This document shows, piece by piece, positions 25,837 to 34,328 of a stretch of DNA of 64,000 nucleotides. The position numbers and the translations under genes are program-made. The stretch comes from an uncultured Paracoccaceae bacterium (GTDB taxonomy: Bacteria; Pseudomonadota; Alphaproteobacteria; Rhodobacterales; Rhodobacteraceae), in NCBI GenBank assembly GCA_958439195.1, contig OY288157.1, positions 248,001 to 312,000 on the forward strand, read 5' to 3'. Numbering within the stretch: position 1 is the stretch's first letter; the number at the start of each line of letters is the position of its first letter. A model generated the notes under the pieces. It did not search any database. It saw only the letters and a program-made list of their open reading frames with translations, and was not told the origin of the DNA.

Positions 25837-26748
25837 TTACGCCCCGCGCGCCAGCGCCCCGGCAATCGCCGCGCCCAGACGCGCGTTGTTCAGAACAAGG
25901 GCGATATTGGCCGTCAGCGACCGGCCTTCGGTCAATTCAAAGATACGGTTCAACAGGAAAGGCGTCACCGCCTTTGCCGCAATCCCCTGTGCCGCGGCCT
26001 CGGCCAGCGCCGCCTCGATCACCGGGCCAATCACCTCCCGCGCAATCTCGGCCTCGGCCGGGATCGGGTTCGCCACCAACTGCCCCCCCGGCAGCCCCAG
26101 CGCCGCCCGCATCCGTGCCGCCGCCGCGATCTCGCCCGCGCTGTCCATCCGCAGCGGCGCCTTCAGCCCGCTATCGCGCGACCAGAACGCCGGAAAAGCA
26201 TCCTGCCCATAAGCAATCACCGGCACCCCCGCCGTTTCCAGGTATTCCAATGTCTTGGGAAGGTCCAATATCGCCTTCGCACCCGCCGCCACCACCGTCA
26301 CCGCCGTTTGCGCCAACTCCGGCAGATCGGCTGAAATATCAAATGACGTCTCGGCCCCGCGATGCACCCCGCCAATGCCCCCCGTGGCGAAAACCGCAAT
26401 CCCCGCCAGCCGCGCGCAAATCATCGTGGCCGCCACCGTCGTCGCCCCCACGCCGCCCGTCGCCAGACAGGCCGCAAGGTCCGCCCGGCTCAGCTTTGCC
26501 ACACCCTTGGCCTGTCCCAACCGGTCCAGCTCTGCCTCTGTCAATCCCACATGGATGCGCCCGCCCATCACGGCGATGGTCGCAGGCACCGCCCCATGCG
26601 CGCGCACCTCGGCCTCGACGGCCCGCGCCGCGTCCACGTTCTGGGGCCAGGGCATCCCATGCGTGATAATCGTCGATTCCAACGCCACCACAGGTGCGCC
26701 ATCGCGCAGGGCCGCCGCCACCTCGGGTGAAAATGTCAACAAGTCCAT
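25837..26748 (-). CDS. psuG: Pseudouridine-5'-phosphate glycosidase
   Basis: 303 residues. Splits pseudouridine 5'-phosphate to uracil and ribose-5-phosphate with a Lys covalent intermediate. Visible: ALESTIITHGMPWPQN, VGATTVAATM and the FATGGIGGVHRGAE block of the Mn2+-binding family. The start at 26748 is 1 base after the DUF1349 stop, so the ORF order psuK, DUF1349, psuG is one operon. Together with the PfkB kinase this is pseudouridine salvage. Confidence 0.94.
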   Translation of the reverse strand: MDLLTFSPEVAAALRDGAPVVALESTIITHGMPWPQNVDAARAVEAEVRAHGAVPATIAVMGGRIHVGLTEAELDRLGQAKGVAKLSRADLAACLATGGVGATTVAATMICARLAGIAVFATGGIGGVHRGAETSFDISADLPELAQTAVTVVAAGAKAILDLPKTLEYLETAGVPVIAYGQDAFPAFWSRDSGLKAPLRMDSAGEIAAAARMRAALGLPGGQLVANPIPAEAEIAREVIGPVIEAALAEAAAQGIAAKAVTPFLLNRIFELTEGRSLTANIALVLNNARLGAAIAGALARGA

Positions 26749-26749
26749 C

Positions 26750-27331
26750 TCAATGCCCTTCATGCAACGCACGCGGGATCGCAGGCCCGCAGCGATAATC
26801 CGAAAACCTTACCCGGAACCCAGCGCGTTCCGGTGAACAGGCCATGATCCCCACCCAAGCCGGCATCTGCGGCGGCAGGTATCCCAGCCGCGCCAATATC
26901 CACCCCCCCACCGGGTTGGCCACATCCACCCGCACCGCCTCGGCATGGCGGGTCATCCGCAACCGCAGCTTGCCGGCATCAAAGGGCAGGGGCATCGTTG
27001 CCCAATCCGAATGGGTGTTCGTGATCACCGTCGAAAACACCGGCTGCCCATCATTCACCTCGACCCCGCATTTGATCCAGTGCTGATCCGACAGCCGCAT
27101 CATCAACCCCGCCTGATCATAGAGCGCGCTATACTGGCCTTCGATCGTCACTTCGGCGGTAAAATCCCCCGACACGGCTTCCCACAGGAAATGCCCGTCA
27201 TCCCGGACAAAGCCATAGAACGTCTCACGCCAGAAATCGGTGCGTGCGCCCGCCACCACCTCAAGCCCGTCATCCAGAACGGCCTGCTCGACCGGCGGGT
27301 TCATCCAGGTCATCTGCGAAAATCGGCTCAT
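26750..27331 (-). CDS. DUF1349 domain protein inside the pseudouridine operon
   Basis: 193 residues in a concanavalin-like beta-sandwich fold (regulation of enolase 1-like), with WRETFYGFVRDDGHFLWEAVSGDF and DQHWIKCGVEVNDGQPVFSTVITN. No catalytic residues can be assigned. It overlaps psuK by 4 bases and is 1 base from psuG, so it is translated with both. Why a sugar-binding-type fold sits in this operon is unknown; a role in pseudouridine or nucleoside handling is a guess from position. Confidence 0.85.
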   Translation of the reverse strand: MSRFSQMTWMNPPVEQAVLDDGLEVVAGARTDFWRETFYGFVRDDGHFLWEAVSGDFTAEVTIEGQYSALYDQAGLMMRLSDQHWIKCGVEVNDGQPVFSTVITNTHSDWATMPLPFDAGKLRLRMTRHAEAVRVDVANPVGGWILARLGYLPPQMPAWVGIMACSPERAGFRVRFSDYRCGPAIPRALHEGH

Positions 27332-28224
27332 TCCGGCTGCTCTCCACTAACATAAGTGGCCGCAGCCCTGATCGCCGCGCGCAGCGCCTCGGCCCGCTCT
27401 GCCCCGCGCCGCTCGGCCACGATATGCGCCGCCATGAACGTATCGCCCGCACCCGTGACCCGCGTCACCAGAACGCGCGGCGGCGCATCCACAATCACCC
27501 CAAGCCCCCGCGCCCCATCGGCACAGGACCGCCCGCCATCCGTCACCAGAACCCGCGCCGCGCCCCGCGCCAGCAACCCTTCGGCTGCCGCCGGCGCGCT
27601 GGTGTAATCGTCATGCCCGATCAGCCGCGCCTCATCCAGGTTCACATACAGCACCGCCCGCTCATGCCCCATCAACGGCACCAACCGTTCGGCCTTGCCG
27701 GGGCTGGCCGGGGCCACCCGCAAATCCGCCGCGGCAAACAGCGCCGATCCCGCGATTTCGGCCAACAGATGCACCGTAAGGTTTCCATCCAGCGCAATCA
27801 TCCCCGCCCAAGGTGCCTGCGCCGACCCAAGGCTGCCATCCGCCAGCGGCCGCAGGATCTTGTCCCCCGCCGCCTCAAGCGAATGGGCATCGGCAATCGC
27901 CGCAATCAACCCGTTTGCCCCCTCGATCGCCATATACTGATCGGTGGGCAGGTCGTCCGACCGATAGGCAAACCCTGTCTCCACCCCCAGCCGCGCGCAA
28001 TCGGCCACCAATTCATCCCCTGCCGCATCGCGCCCGATGGCCGTCAGCACCGCAGGCCGCAGCCCGAACCGCGCCAGCGTCATGGCGATGTTCATCGCCA
28101 CCCCGCCGGGCAGGCGGGTGATCCGCCCCGGCACGTCCGATCCCTGCTGCATCACAATGGCAGACCGCCCGATGATGTCCCACAGGACCGACCCGATACA
28201 TAGAATGTCTGGCTGTTGCGTCAT
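27328..28224 (-). CDS. psuK: PfkB family carbohydrate kinase, probable pseudouridine kinase
   Basis: 298 residues. Phosphorylates a ribosyl substrate with ATP. Visible: GGVAMNIAMTLARFG near the N-terminus and the PfkB signature 2 (VTRVTGAGDTFMAAHIV) with catalytic Asp, at about residue 250. Together with psuG directly downstream it completes pseudouridine salvage (pseudouridine to pseudouridine 5'-phosphate, then cleavage). The start MTQQPDILCIGSVLWDIIG at 28224 is chosen because it matches PfkB N-termini; a longer frame exists upstream. Confidence 0.9.
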   Translation of the reverse strand: MTQQPDILCIGSVLWDIIGRSAIVMQQGSDVPGRITRLPGGVAMNIAMTLARFGLRPAVLTAIGRDAAGDELVADCARLGVETGFAYRSDDLPTDQYMAIEGANGLIAAIADAHSLEAAGDKILRPLADGSLGSAQAPWAGMIALDGNLTVHLLAEIAGSALFAAADLRVAPASPGKAERLVPLMGHERAVLYVNLDEARLIGHDDYTSAPAAAEGLLARGAARVLVTDGGRSCADGARGLGVIVDAPPRVLVTRVTGAGDTFMAAHIVAERRGAERAEALRAAIRAAATYVSGEQPE

Positions 28225-28289
28225 GCCGCCATCTAGGCGCGAAGGGCAGGGGCTTTCAAGCCGCGCCGCGACATGCCACCCTGCGCCGC

Positions 28290-28847
28290 ATGGATCGCCA
28301 GCTTCGCCCCGCCACCCCGGATGACGCACCTGCCATCGTGGCGCTGATGGATATGGCCAGCCACGGCATGGCCCGCGCCCTCTGGGCCGCCCTCACGCCA
28401 CCGGGCCAAGACCCCGACCGCTTCGCCATCGCCCGCGCACAGCGCGAAAAAGGCGGGTTCAGCTATCGCAACACGCGCATCCTGATGCTGGGTGACCTGA
28501 CCGCCGGCATGCTCATGTCCTGGCCAATCCCAGCCGAGCCGCTGCCCACCGATGACCTGCCCACCACCGCAATCCCCCTCCAACAGCTTGAAAACCTCGC
28601 CCCACGCGGCGCGCTCTATATCAATGGCCTCGCCCTCTTTCCCACCTTTCGCCGCCAGGGCCATGCCCGCTGGATGCTGGGCCAGGTGGGGCAGGGGCCA
28701 CAGGCCCTGATCACCGGATCAACCAACGCCTCGGCCCTTGCGCTTTATGCCACCTCAGGCTTCACCGAACAGGCCCGCCGCCCTGCGCAAGGCGATGATC
28801 TCTGGCAACCCGATTACCCCGATTGGGTGCTCCTCACCCGCGTTTGA
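28290..28847 (+). CDS. GNAT family N-acetyltransferase
   Basis: 185 residues; the acetyl-CoA site is LFPTFRRQGHARWML, and the C-terminal STNASALALYATSGF is the usual motif B. Substrate unknown. Divergent from psuK over a 65-base gap. A double AT-rich palindrome begins 2 bases after its stop, likely ending transcription. Confidence 0.85.
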   Translation: MDRQLRPATPDDAPAIVALMDMASHGMARALWAALTPPGQDPDRFAIARAQREKGGFSYRNTRILMLGDLTAGMLMSWPIPAEPLPTDDLPTTAIPLQQLENLAPRGALYINGLALFPTFRRQGHARWMLGQVGQGPQALITGSTNASALALYATSGFTEQARRPAQGDDLWQPDYPDWVLLTRV

Positions 28848-28848
28848 C

Positions 28849-28892
28849 CAAATTTCTTCAAAGAAATTTGCAAAAATCTTCGAAGATTTTTG
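28849..28892. repeat. Two back-to-back 22-bp palindromes (terminator-like)
   Basis: 28849-28870 is a palindrome centred on CTTCAAAG, and 28871-28892 one centred on CTTCGAAG, each flanked by A/T arms (AAATTT and AAAAAT). They abut without a gap and begin 2 bases after the GNAT stop. The same two-unit arrangement recurs at 43714-43757. Confidence 0.85.
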
Positions 28893-28989
28893 TCCGAACC
28901 CGAACTCGCCAACCCTTCAATCCCCAATCCTGCTTGCGCTTTCCGGCAAAACCCACTAAGGCACCCGCACTTCACAGGCACCGCTTGGG

Positions 28990-29035
28990 CTTTTCGGGGA
29001 GAAATCCTGAAAAGTCCGCCGGTTGGGGGGCAACC
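28990..29035 (+). promoter_or_regulatory. Hairpins in rpsB leader
   Basis: CTTTTC/GAAAAG (28990-29014) and GGTTG/CAACC around a G5 loop (29021-29035) lie in the 190-base leader of rpsB. S2 often represses its own synthesis through the leader; whether these are the site is unknown. Confidence 0.3.
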
Positions 29036-29080
29036 CCTGAGACAGCGATGCCAAGGGATAAACCGGAAAGGAACACGACC

Positions 29081-29845
29081 ATGGCTCTCCCAGAGTTTTC
29101 CATGCGTCAGCTGCTTGAAGCTGGCGTTCACTACGGCCACCAGACCGCACGCTGGAACCCGAAGATGGGTCAATACATCTACGGCGACCGCAACGGCATC
29201 CATATCCTTGACCTGACGCAGACCGTTCCGATGCTGGAACAGGCGCTGAAAGTCGTGCGCGACACCGTCGCCAAGAACGGCCGCATCCTCTTCGTCGGCA
29301 CCAAGCGTCAGGCCCAGAAGCCGATCGCCGAAGCCGCCGAAAAATGCGCCCAGTTCTACATGAACCACCGCTGGCTGGGCGGCACGCTCACGAACTGGAA
29401 AACCGTCTCGCAGTCGATCAACCGACTGAAGCAGATCGACGAACTGATGGCCCACGGCGCCGAAGGCCTGACTAAGAAGGAACGCCTGAACATCGAGCGG
29501 GAGCAGAACAAACTGCAAGCCTCGTTGGGCGGCATCCGCGAAATGGGCGGCACCCCGGACCTGATCTTCATCATCGATGTGGGCAAAGAAGACCTCGCCA
29601 TCCTCGAAGCGCAAAAGCTGGGCATCCCGGTCGTGGCTGTGGTCGATACCAACTGCTCGCCCAAGGGCGTGGATTACGTGATCCCCGGCAATGACGACGC
29701 CGCCCGCGCCATCGCGCTTTACTGCGATCTGGTGGCCCGTGCAGCACTGGATGGTATGTCCGCCCAGCTCGGCGCCGCCGGCATCGACATCGGCGCGCTG
29801 GAAACCGCGCCCGAAGAAGAAGCCGTCGCCGAAGCCGAAGCCTGA
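29081..29845 (+). CDS. rpsB: 30S ribosomal protein S2
   Basis: 254 residues. Starts MALPEFSMRQLLEAGVHYGHQTARWNPKM, the standard S2 N-terminus, preceded by GGAAAGGAA. GTKRQAQKPIAEAAEKCAQFYMNHRWLGGTLTNW is the characteristic block. The C-terminus is an acidic Ala/Glu tail, common in alphaproteobacteria. Followed by tsf with an 84-base spacer, the standard rpsB-tsf operon. Confidence 0.98.
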   Translation: MALPEFSMRQLLEAGVHYGHQTARWNPKMGQYIYGDRNGIHILDLTQTVPMLEQALKVVRDTVAKNGRILFVGTKRQAQKPIAEAAEKCAQFYMNHRWLGGTLTNWKTVSQSINRLKQIDELMAHGAEGLTKKERLNIEREQNKLQASLGGIREMGGTPDLIFIIDVGKEDLAILEAQKLGIPVVAVVDTNCSPKGVDYVIPGNDDAARAIALYCDLVARAALDGMSAQLGAAGIDIGALETAPEEEAVAEAEA

Positions 29846-29880
29846 TCCCGGCCTGTCATACCGCCTGTCACAGGGCGTTT

Positions 29881-29904
29881 ACCCGGGGGGGATACCTCCC
29901 GGGT
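29881..29904 (+). other. Hairpin between rpsB and tsf
   Basis: ACCCGGG/CCCGGGT, a 7-bp stem with a 10-base loop. There is no T run, so it is probably not a full terminator but could set the rpsB:tsf ratio or protect the mRNA. Confidence 0.5.
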
Positions 29905-29929
29905 CACACACGAATTTCAGGAGTCTGAC

Positions 29930-30826
29930 ATGACGATCACCGCATCAATGGTGAAGGAACTGCGCGAATCGACCGGCGCAGGTATGATGGATGCCAAGAA
30001 GGCACTGACGGAAACCAACGGCGACATGCAGGCCGCCGTGGATTGGCTGCGCACCAAAGGCCTCGCCAAAGCCGCGAAAAAGGCCGACCGCGTTGCCGCC
30101 GAAGGTCTGGTTGGCGTCACCGTCTCGGGTGGCAAAGGCGTTGCAGTCGAAATCAACTCGGAAACCGATTTCGTCGGCAAGAACGCCGATTTCCAGAACC
30201 TCGTCCGCACCGTCACAGCCGCGGCCCTGAACGTGTCCAACATTGACGCGCTCAAGACCGCCGATCTGGGCGGCAAGCCGGTCGAACTGGTGGTGCAGGA
30301 AACCATCGCAACCATCGGCGAAAACATGACCCTGCGCCGCATGGCCGCCGTCGAAGGCGACACCGTGGCCTCCTATATCCATACCGCTGCGGCAGAGGGT
30401 CTGGGCCGTATCGGCGTGCTGGTCGCGCTGAAAGGCACTGACAACGGCATCGGCAAACAGATCGCCATGCACATCGCTGCCACGGCCCCCGTCTCGCTCT
30501 CCGAGGCGGACATGGACGCCGACACCGTCACCCGCGAACTGGCGGTGCAAACCGCCAAGGCGCTGGAAGAAAACGCCGCTTCGGCCAAACCAAAGCCCGA
30601 AGCCGTGATCCAGAACAACATCATCCCCGGCCGGATGAAGAAGTTCTTCGAAGAATCGACGCTGCTGAACCAGAAATTTGTCATCAACCCCGACATCACC
30701 GTGGCCCAGGCGGCCAAGGATGCGGGCGTGGAAATTCTGGGCTTTGTCCGCATGGCTGTGGGCGAAGGCATCGAAAAGGAAAAGGAAGATTTCGCCGCCG
30801 AAGTGGCCAAGGCGCTCAACGGCTGA
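29930..30826 (+). CDS. tsf: Elongation factor Ts
   Basis: 298 residues. Guanine-exchange factor for EF-Tu. N-terminal MVKELRESTGAGMMDAKKALTE with the TDFV motif in NSETDFVGKN, and the coiled-coil core, are as expected. Preceded by rpsB and followed by a strong terminator. Confidence 0.98.
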   Translation: MTITASMVKELRESTGAGMMDAKKALTETNGDMQAAVDWLRTKGLAKAAKKADRVAAEGLVGVTVSGGKGVAVEINSETDFVGKNADFQNLVRTVTAAALNVSNIDALKTADLGGKPVELVVQETIATIGENMTLRRMAAVEGDTVASYIHTAAAEGLGRIGVLVALKGTDNGIGKQIAMHIAATAPVSLSEADMDADTVTRELAVQTAKALEENAASAKPKPEAVIQNNIIPGRMKKFFEESTLLNQKFVINPDITVAQAAKDAGVEILGFVRMAVGEGIEKEKEDFAAEVAKALNG

Positions 30827-30846
30827 CATCTGCCTCACCGCACCTC

Positions 30847-30876
30847 AAGGCCCGTCCCGCAAGGGGCGGGCCTTTT
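30847..30876 (+). terminator. Rho-independent terminator of rpsB-tsf
   Basis: AAGGCCCGTCCC, GCAA loop, GGGGCGGGCCTT followed by T residues, 20 bases after the tsf stop. Confidence 0.9.
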
Positions 30877-31196
30877 GCATGGCCCTCATCCAAGACAGGG
30901 CAGGGCGGCCCGCAAAAAGAAAAACGGTGCAGCCTTCCGACTGCACCGCATCACTTATGCGCCCTACCTTGGGGATGAGGCGTCGCGCATATGTAGTCGG
31001 TCAATCCGGCGGCGGGAAAATCCACCATCTCGACACTTTCGCCACCTCATCGGGGAAGATAAGGCAACCGAACGTCCAAAGGGTGCGGTGTAATCGCGCC
31101 GATCACCCTGTGAACCGCCCTTGGCCGAAGCCACCAATCATCAGGGCGTGCGCTGATAAAGCCCGTTAACGCGACGTAAAGAAAGTCAGGTTTTCC
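30877..31196. other. 320-bp stretch without a gene between tsf and the LuxR gene
   Basis: Holds the minus-strand terminator at 30914-30949 and a structured stretch before it: on the minus strand TATGCGC and GCGCATA are 7-bp arms 23 bases apart (around 30957-30994). No frame of plausible coding quality was found on either strand. It could be the long structured 3' UTR of the LuxR gene or a small RNA. Confidence 0.6.
30914..30949 (-). terminator. Rho-independent terminator on minus strand
   Basis: Stem CGGTGCAG/CTGCACCG (30925-30948) followed on the minus strand by TTTTTCTTTTT. It is about 250 bases beyond the LuxR gene's stop, the nearest minus-strand gene. Confidence 0.8.
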
Positions 31197-32018
31197 CTAC
31201 CTCGCCGCCACCGGCGGCTGCACCTCGACACGCCGGGCAAACAATCCCGCAGACGCGCTGCCATCATCCTTCTGAAAGATCATGTTCAACAGCGCGGCCT
31301 TGGCGACCGCCTGCGCCGTGGTTTCCACATCCAACGCATCCCGCGCCAACCGCAGATGCTTTTCCACCATCGCAGGCGACACCTGCATCAACACGGCCAC
31401 ATCCTGCATCGTCTTGCCATCCGCCACCCATTCCAGCGCCTCGCGCTGCCGCTGGGTCAGCGGGCGGCGGCGGTTGGCCCCCGGCATGTTCACGATCTTC
31501 AGATGCATCATATTGGCAACCGCCAATATCTCCTGCCGATGCGCCGCCCAGATCGCCTCCACCTCCGGGTGATCCAACCCCGGATTGGCAATCATGCCCA
31601 TCGCGCCTTTGGCCCGGCTTGATGTTTCGGGAAAGCTCACCGTGATCCCCGCCGTCACCCCCATCGCCGCATTCTGCCGCACCGCCGCGGCCTCGGCCTC
31701 GCTCAACTCTCCCCGGTCATAGGCTTCCTTCACCCATGCCCAGGTGCAAGCCCCGGTATTCTCTTGCGCCCAACGAAAGGCTGGCGTGCGCGCAAACAGC
31801 CCGCCGGAAAAATACCGCTTGGCATAGGCGTCATCGCCCGTCGTCAAAAAGACCGCATCCTCCGGGTTGCCGATCGACCGTTCATTGGCAAAGCGCGTGA
31901 AACCGTAATTCACCACGCCAAATCCCAACCCGGCAAAATAGCCGGTGGCTGCCTCCCAGACGGGACGCACAGCCACAGCATCGGCAATCCGCGCCAAAAG
32001 CGGAAGAACCTCGCTCAC
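31197..32018 (-). CDS. LuxR family regulator with autoinducer-binding-type domain
   Basis: 273 residues from GTG at 32018, which has AGGA just upstream; a TTG 27 bases earlier is the longer alternative. The N-terminal half matches the autoinducer-binding fold (FAGLGFGVVNYGF, WAWVKEAYDRGELSEAEAAAVRQNAA); the C-terminal HTH is RRRPLTQRQREALEWVADGKTMQDVAVLMQVSPAMVEKHL. No luxI-type synthase is in the window, so it would be a LuxR solo here. Ligand unknown. Confidence 0.88.
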   Translation of the reverse strand: MSEVLPLLARIADAVAVRPVWEAATGYFAGLGFGVVNYGFTRFANERSIGNPEDAVFLTTGDDAYAKRYFSGGLFARTPAFRWAQENTGACTWAWVKEAYDRGELSEAEAAAVRQNAAMGVTAGITVSFPETSSRAKGAMGMIANPGLDHPEVEAIWAAHRQEILAVANMMHLKIVNMPGANRRRPLTQRQREALEWVADGKTMQDVAVLMQVSPAMVEKHLRLARDALDVETTAQAVAKAALLNMIFQKDDGSASAGLFARRVEVQPPVAAR

Positions 32019-32142
32019 GTTTCCTATCCCCGTTTGCCGCGCCAATCCCCAAACGGGCGCGACTTGTCCCCGACAGGAATCCTGTCTACCACGCGATCAT
32101 AGGCTGAATAGAAAAACAGGCAACACGATGGCAGAGGGTGCG

Positions 32143-33315
32143 ATGAAAGCAGATGTCGTGGTCATCGGTGGTGCGGTGATGGGCGCTTCTGTGGCGTTCT
32201 GGCTGAAACGTATGCAGCCCATGCTTGACGTCCTTGTCGTTGAACGCGATCCCACTTTTGCCCGCGCCTCTACCGCGCTGTCCGCCGCGGGGATACGCCA
32301 GCAATTCACCAACCCGGTGAATGTCGACATTTCGCGCTTTGGCATCGATTTCATCCGCAACTTTCAGGAAAACCTCGGGGTCGATGTCGGGATCCCCACC
32401 CTTGGCCTGCGTGAAAACGGCTATCTCTTCCTGGCCCGCACCGACAGCGCACTTGCCAGCCTGACCGAATTCGCCGCCATGCAGCACGCCCACGGTGCCG
32501 CCACCCGCATTCTTTCCCCGCAAGACACCGCTAACCTTTGGCCCTGGCTCAACACCGATGATCTGACCGGCACCAGCTTTGGGCCGCGTGACGAAGGCTT
32601 TTTTGACAATATGGGCCTGCTGGCAGGTTTTCGCAGCGCCGCCCGCGCCCTTGGCGCGCGTTTCATCACCGACACCGTCACCGGCCTAGCCACCCAATCA
32701 GGCCGCATCACCGGCGTTACGCTGGGGCAGGGGGGGCAGGTCGCCTGCGCGGCTGCCGTGAATGCCGCCGGTCCCCGCGCATCCGAGGTAATGGCAATGG
32801 CGGGCCTCCCCCTTGCGGTCGAACCACGCAAGCGCACCGTCTTTGTGATCGACGCCCCCAATGCCCGGCACCCCAAAGCCCCCTTGCTGATCGACACAAC
32901 CTTTTGGGCGCGCCCGGAACATCAGCACTGGATCACCGCAACCGTCCCCGCCGATGACGGCCCCTGCGACGCCGATGATTTTGATCCCGATCTGAACCTG
33001 TGGGAAGATGTGATCTGGCCCGATCTCTGGCACCGCGCCCCATGCTTTGATGCGGTCAAGGTCATCCGCCACTGGGTCGGACATTATGCCTATAACACGC
33101 TGGATCAGAACGCCATCCTTGGGCCACATCCCGCCTTGCCGAACCTTTACCTGATCAACGGCTTCTCCGGCCACGGCCTTCAGCAATCCCCCGCCGTCGG
33201 GCGCGGCATCGCCGAACATATCCTGACCGGCGGCTGGCAAACCCTCGATCTCTCGGACTTGTCGGTCGAACGCATGATTACAGGCCGACCCTTTGCCGAA
33301 AAGGCCGTGGTCTAG
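32143..33315 (+). CDS. FAD-dependent oxidoreductase (DAO family)
   Basis: 390 residues. N-terminal FAD-binding Rossmann motif VVVIGGAVMGASVAFWL, then the RQQFTNPVNV segment and the C-terminal GFSGHGLQQSPAVGRGIAEHI block typical of D-amino acid/sarcosine oxidase-like enzymes. Substrate unknown. GAGGG 4 bases before the ATG at 32143 favours it; ATG 32128 is five codons earlier. It is divergent from the LuxR gene with a 124-base gap. Confidence 0.88.
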   Translation: MKADVVVIGGAVMGASVAFWLKRMQPMLDVLVVERDPTFARASTALSAAGIRQQFTNPVNVDISRFGIDFIRNFQENLGVDVGIPTLGLRENGYLFLARTDSALASLTEFAAMQHAHGAATRILSPQDTANLWPWLNTDDLTGTSFGPRDEGFFDNMGLLAGFRSAARALGARFITDTVTGLATQSGRITGVTLGQGGQVACAAAVNAAGPRASEVMAMAGLPLAVEPRKRTVFVIDAPNARHPKAPLLIDTTFWARPEHQHWITATVPADDGPCDADDFDPDLNLWEDVIWPDLWHRAPCFDAVKVIRHWVGHYAYNTLDQNAILGPHPALPNLYLINGFSGHGLQQSPAVGRGIAEHILTGGWQTLDLSDLSVERMITGRPFAEKAVV

Positions 33316-33368
33316 CGCAGGATCAACAGACGCAGGACCATAGATTTCTGTGAAGGCCGCCTAAGAGC

Positions 33369-33426
33369 GCCGCCCGCTGCGTGCATACACTGTGCTGCAC
33401 GGGCATGCTGCACAGTGTGCTGCACG
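33369..33426. repeat. Dispersed GCTGCGTGCATAC repeat with nested copies
   Basis: Shares a core of about 30 bases, including GCTGCGTGCATAC then TGCTGCAC, with 51189-51218. Within it TGTGCTGCACGGG occurs twice, and CACTGTG/CACAGTG form an inverted pair. It lies directly beyond the rpe stop codon (minus) and between it and the convergent oxidase gene. Confidence 0.6.
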
Positions 33427-33428
33427 GG

Positions 33429-34118
33429 TCAGACCGCCGCTTCCGCCGCCTTGCGGATCGCCGCAATGTTCGCGCCATACGGGGCAGGGTGGTCAACTGA
33501 CCCACCCTTGAACACCGCCGAACCCGCCACCAGCACATCCGCACCCGCCGCCGCAACCAGCGGCGCCGTCTCAACCGTCACGCCGCCGTCAATCTCGATA
33601 TGGATCGGTCTGTCACCAATCATGGCACGCAAAGAACGCACCTTATCTATCTGGGAATGAATGAATTTCTGCCCGCCAAATCCCGGATTGACCGTCATCA
33701 CACAAATCAGATCGACCATATCCAACAGCTGCGCCACCGCATCAATCCCGGTTCCGGGATTCAACGCAAGACCAGCTTTTTTTCCCGTATTCCTAATGGC
33801 TTGCAACGTGCGGTGAATGTGCGGCCCAGCCTCCAGATGCGCGGTAATCACATCGGCCCCGACAGTGGCATAGGCGTCGATATACGGATCGACCGGCGCG
33901 ATCATCAAATGCACATCCATCACGCCCTTGATATGCGGCCGGATCGCCGCGCACATCGCAGGCCCAAAAGTCAGGTTCGGCACGAAATGCCCATCCATCA
34001 CATCCACATGCACCCAATCCGCACCCTGCGCCTCAATCGCCCGACACTCGGCCCCAAAGTTCGCAAAATCCGCCGACAGGATCGACGGAGCAATCTTGAT
34101 GGCACGAGAGAAGGTCAT
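33429..34118 (-). CDS. rpe: Ribulose-phosphate 3-epimerase
   Basis: 229 residues. Converts ribulose-5-phosphate to xylulose-5-phosphate. TIM barrel with IAPSILSADFANFG, the metal-binding VHVDVMDGHFVPNLTFGP, HLMI, and VNPGFGGQKFI. The start MTFSRAIKIAPSILS at 34118 is chosen over a longer in-frame frame that reaches into the upstream region. Sugar-phosphate context with tkt and gap. Confidence 0.96.
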   Translation of the reverse strand: MTFSRAIKIAPSILSADFANFGAECRAIEAQGADWVHVDVMDGHFVPNLTFGPAMCAAIRPHIKGVMDVHLMIAPVDPYIDAYATVGADVITAHLEAGPHIHRTLQAIRNTGKKAGLALNPGTGIDAVAQLLDMVDLICVMTVNPGFGGQKFIHSQIDKVRSLRAMIGDRPIHIEIDGGVTVETAPLVAAAGADVLVAGSAVFKGGSVDHPAPYGANIAAIRKAAEAAV

Positions 34119-34314
34119 GCTAGGCACTCCAAAAGCATTGCAGGGATAGATACTCTGGCTTCTAACGCAATCCATGGACCTAGGCCAGTCCACCACCACC
34201 ATATGCCGTATATTACATAATATTGGTTATCGGATATACGGACATACGAAAACCAAAGGCCAGAAACCACTCCCCCGACCAAACGGTAAGCACATCTTCA
34301 CCTGTCAGGAAAAC
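34119..34314. other. Region between rpe and the island, with a dif-like site
   Basis: About 195 bases without a gene. AT-rich compared with its surroundings. It holds the rpe promoter and the dif-like 28-mer at 34210-34237, itself enclosed in outer arms CCGTATAT (34206-34213) and ATATACGG (34234-34241). Confidence 0.6.
34210..34237 (-). other. dif: dif-like XerC/XerD recombination site
   Basis: Read on the minus strand, 11 + 6 + 11 bases. XerD-side arm is TTATGTAATAT, matching the proteobacterial consensus TTATGTTAAAT at 9 of 11 positions. XerC-side arm is ATATCCGATAA, sharing its ATAA end and about 7 to 8 of 11 positions with RNTKCGCATAA. The 6-base centre is CCAATA. It falls inside the interval where GGGCAGGG changes strand, which is where a dif site is expected. 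The match is from memory of the consensus. Confidence 0.55.
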
Positions 34315-34328
34315 TGGCGCACCCAATA
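34315..34328. repeat. Left attachment-site repeat
   Basis: TGGCGCACCCAATA, identical over 14 bases to the 3' end of tRNA-Arg(CCG) including its CCA, at 38435-38448. It marks the far end of the integrated island. Confidence 0.7.

Noticed and set aside
28823..29080. 86-codon N-terminal extension of rpsB
   Set aside because: S2 proteins start at MALPEFSMRQ; the extension runs through palindromic repeats and the leader.
33369..33426. Insertion sequence or MITE
   Set aside because: No terminal inverted repeats or target duplications around the repeat copies; kept as an unclassified dispersed repeat.
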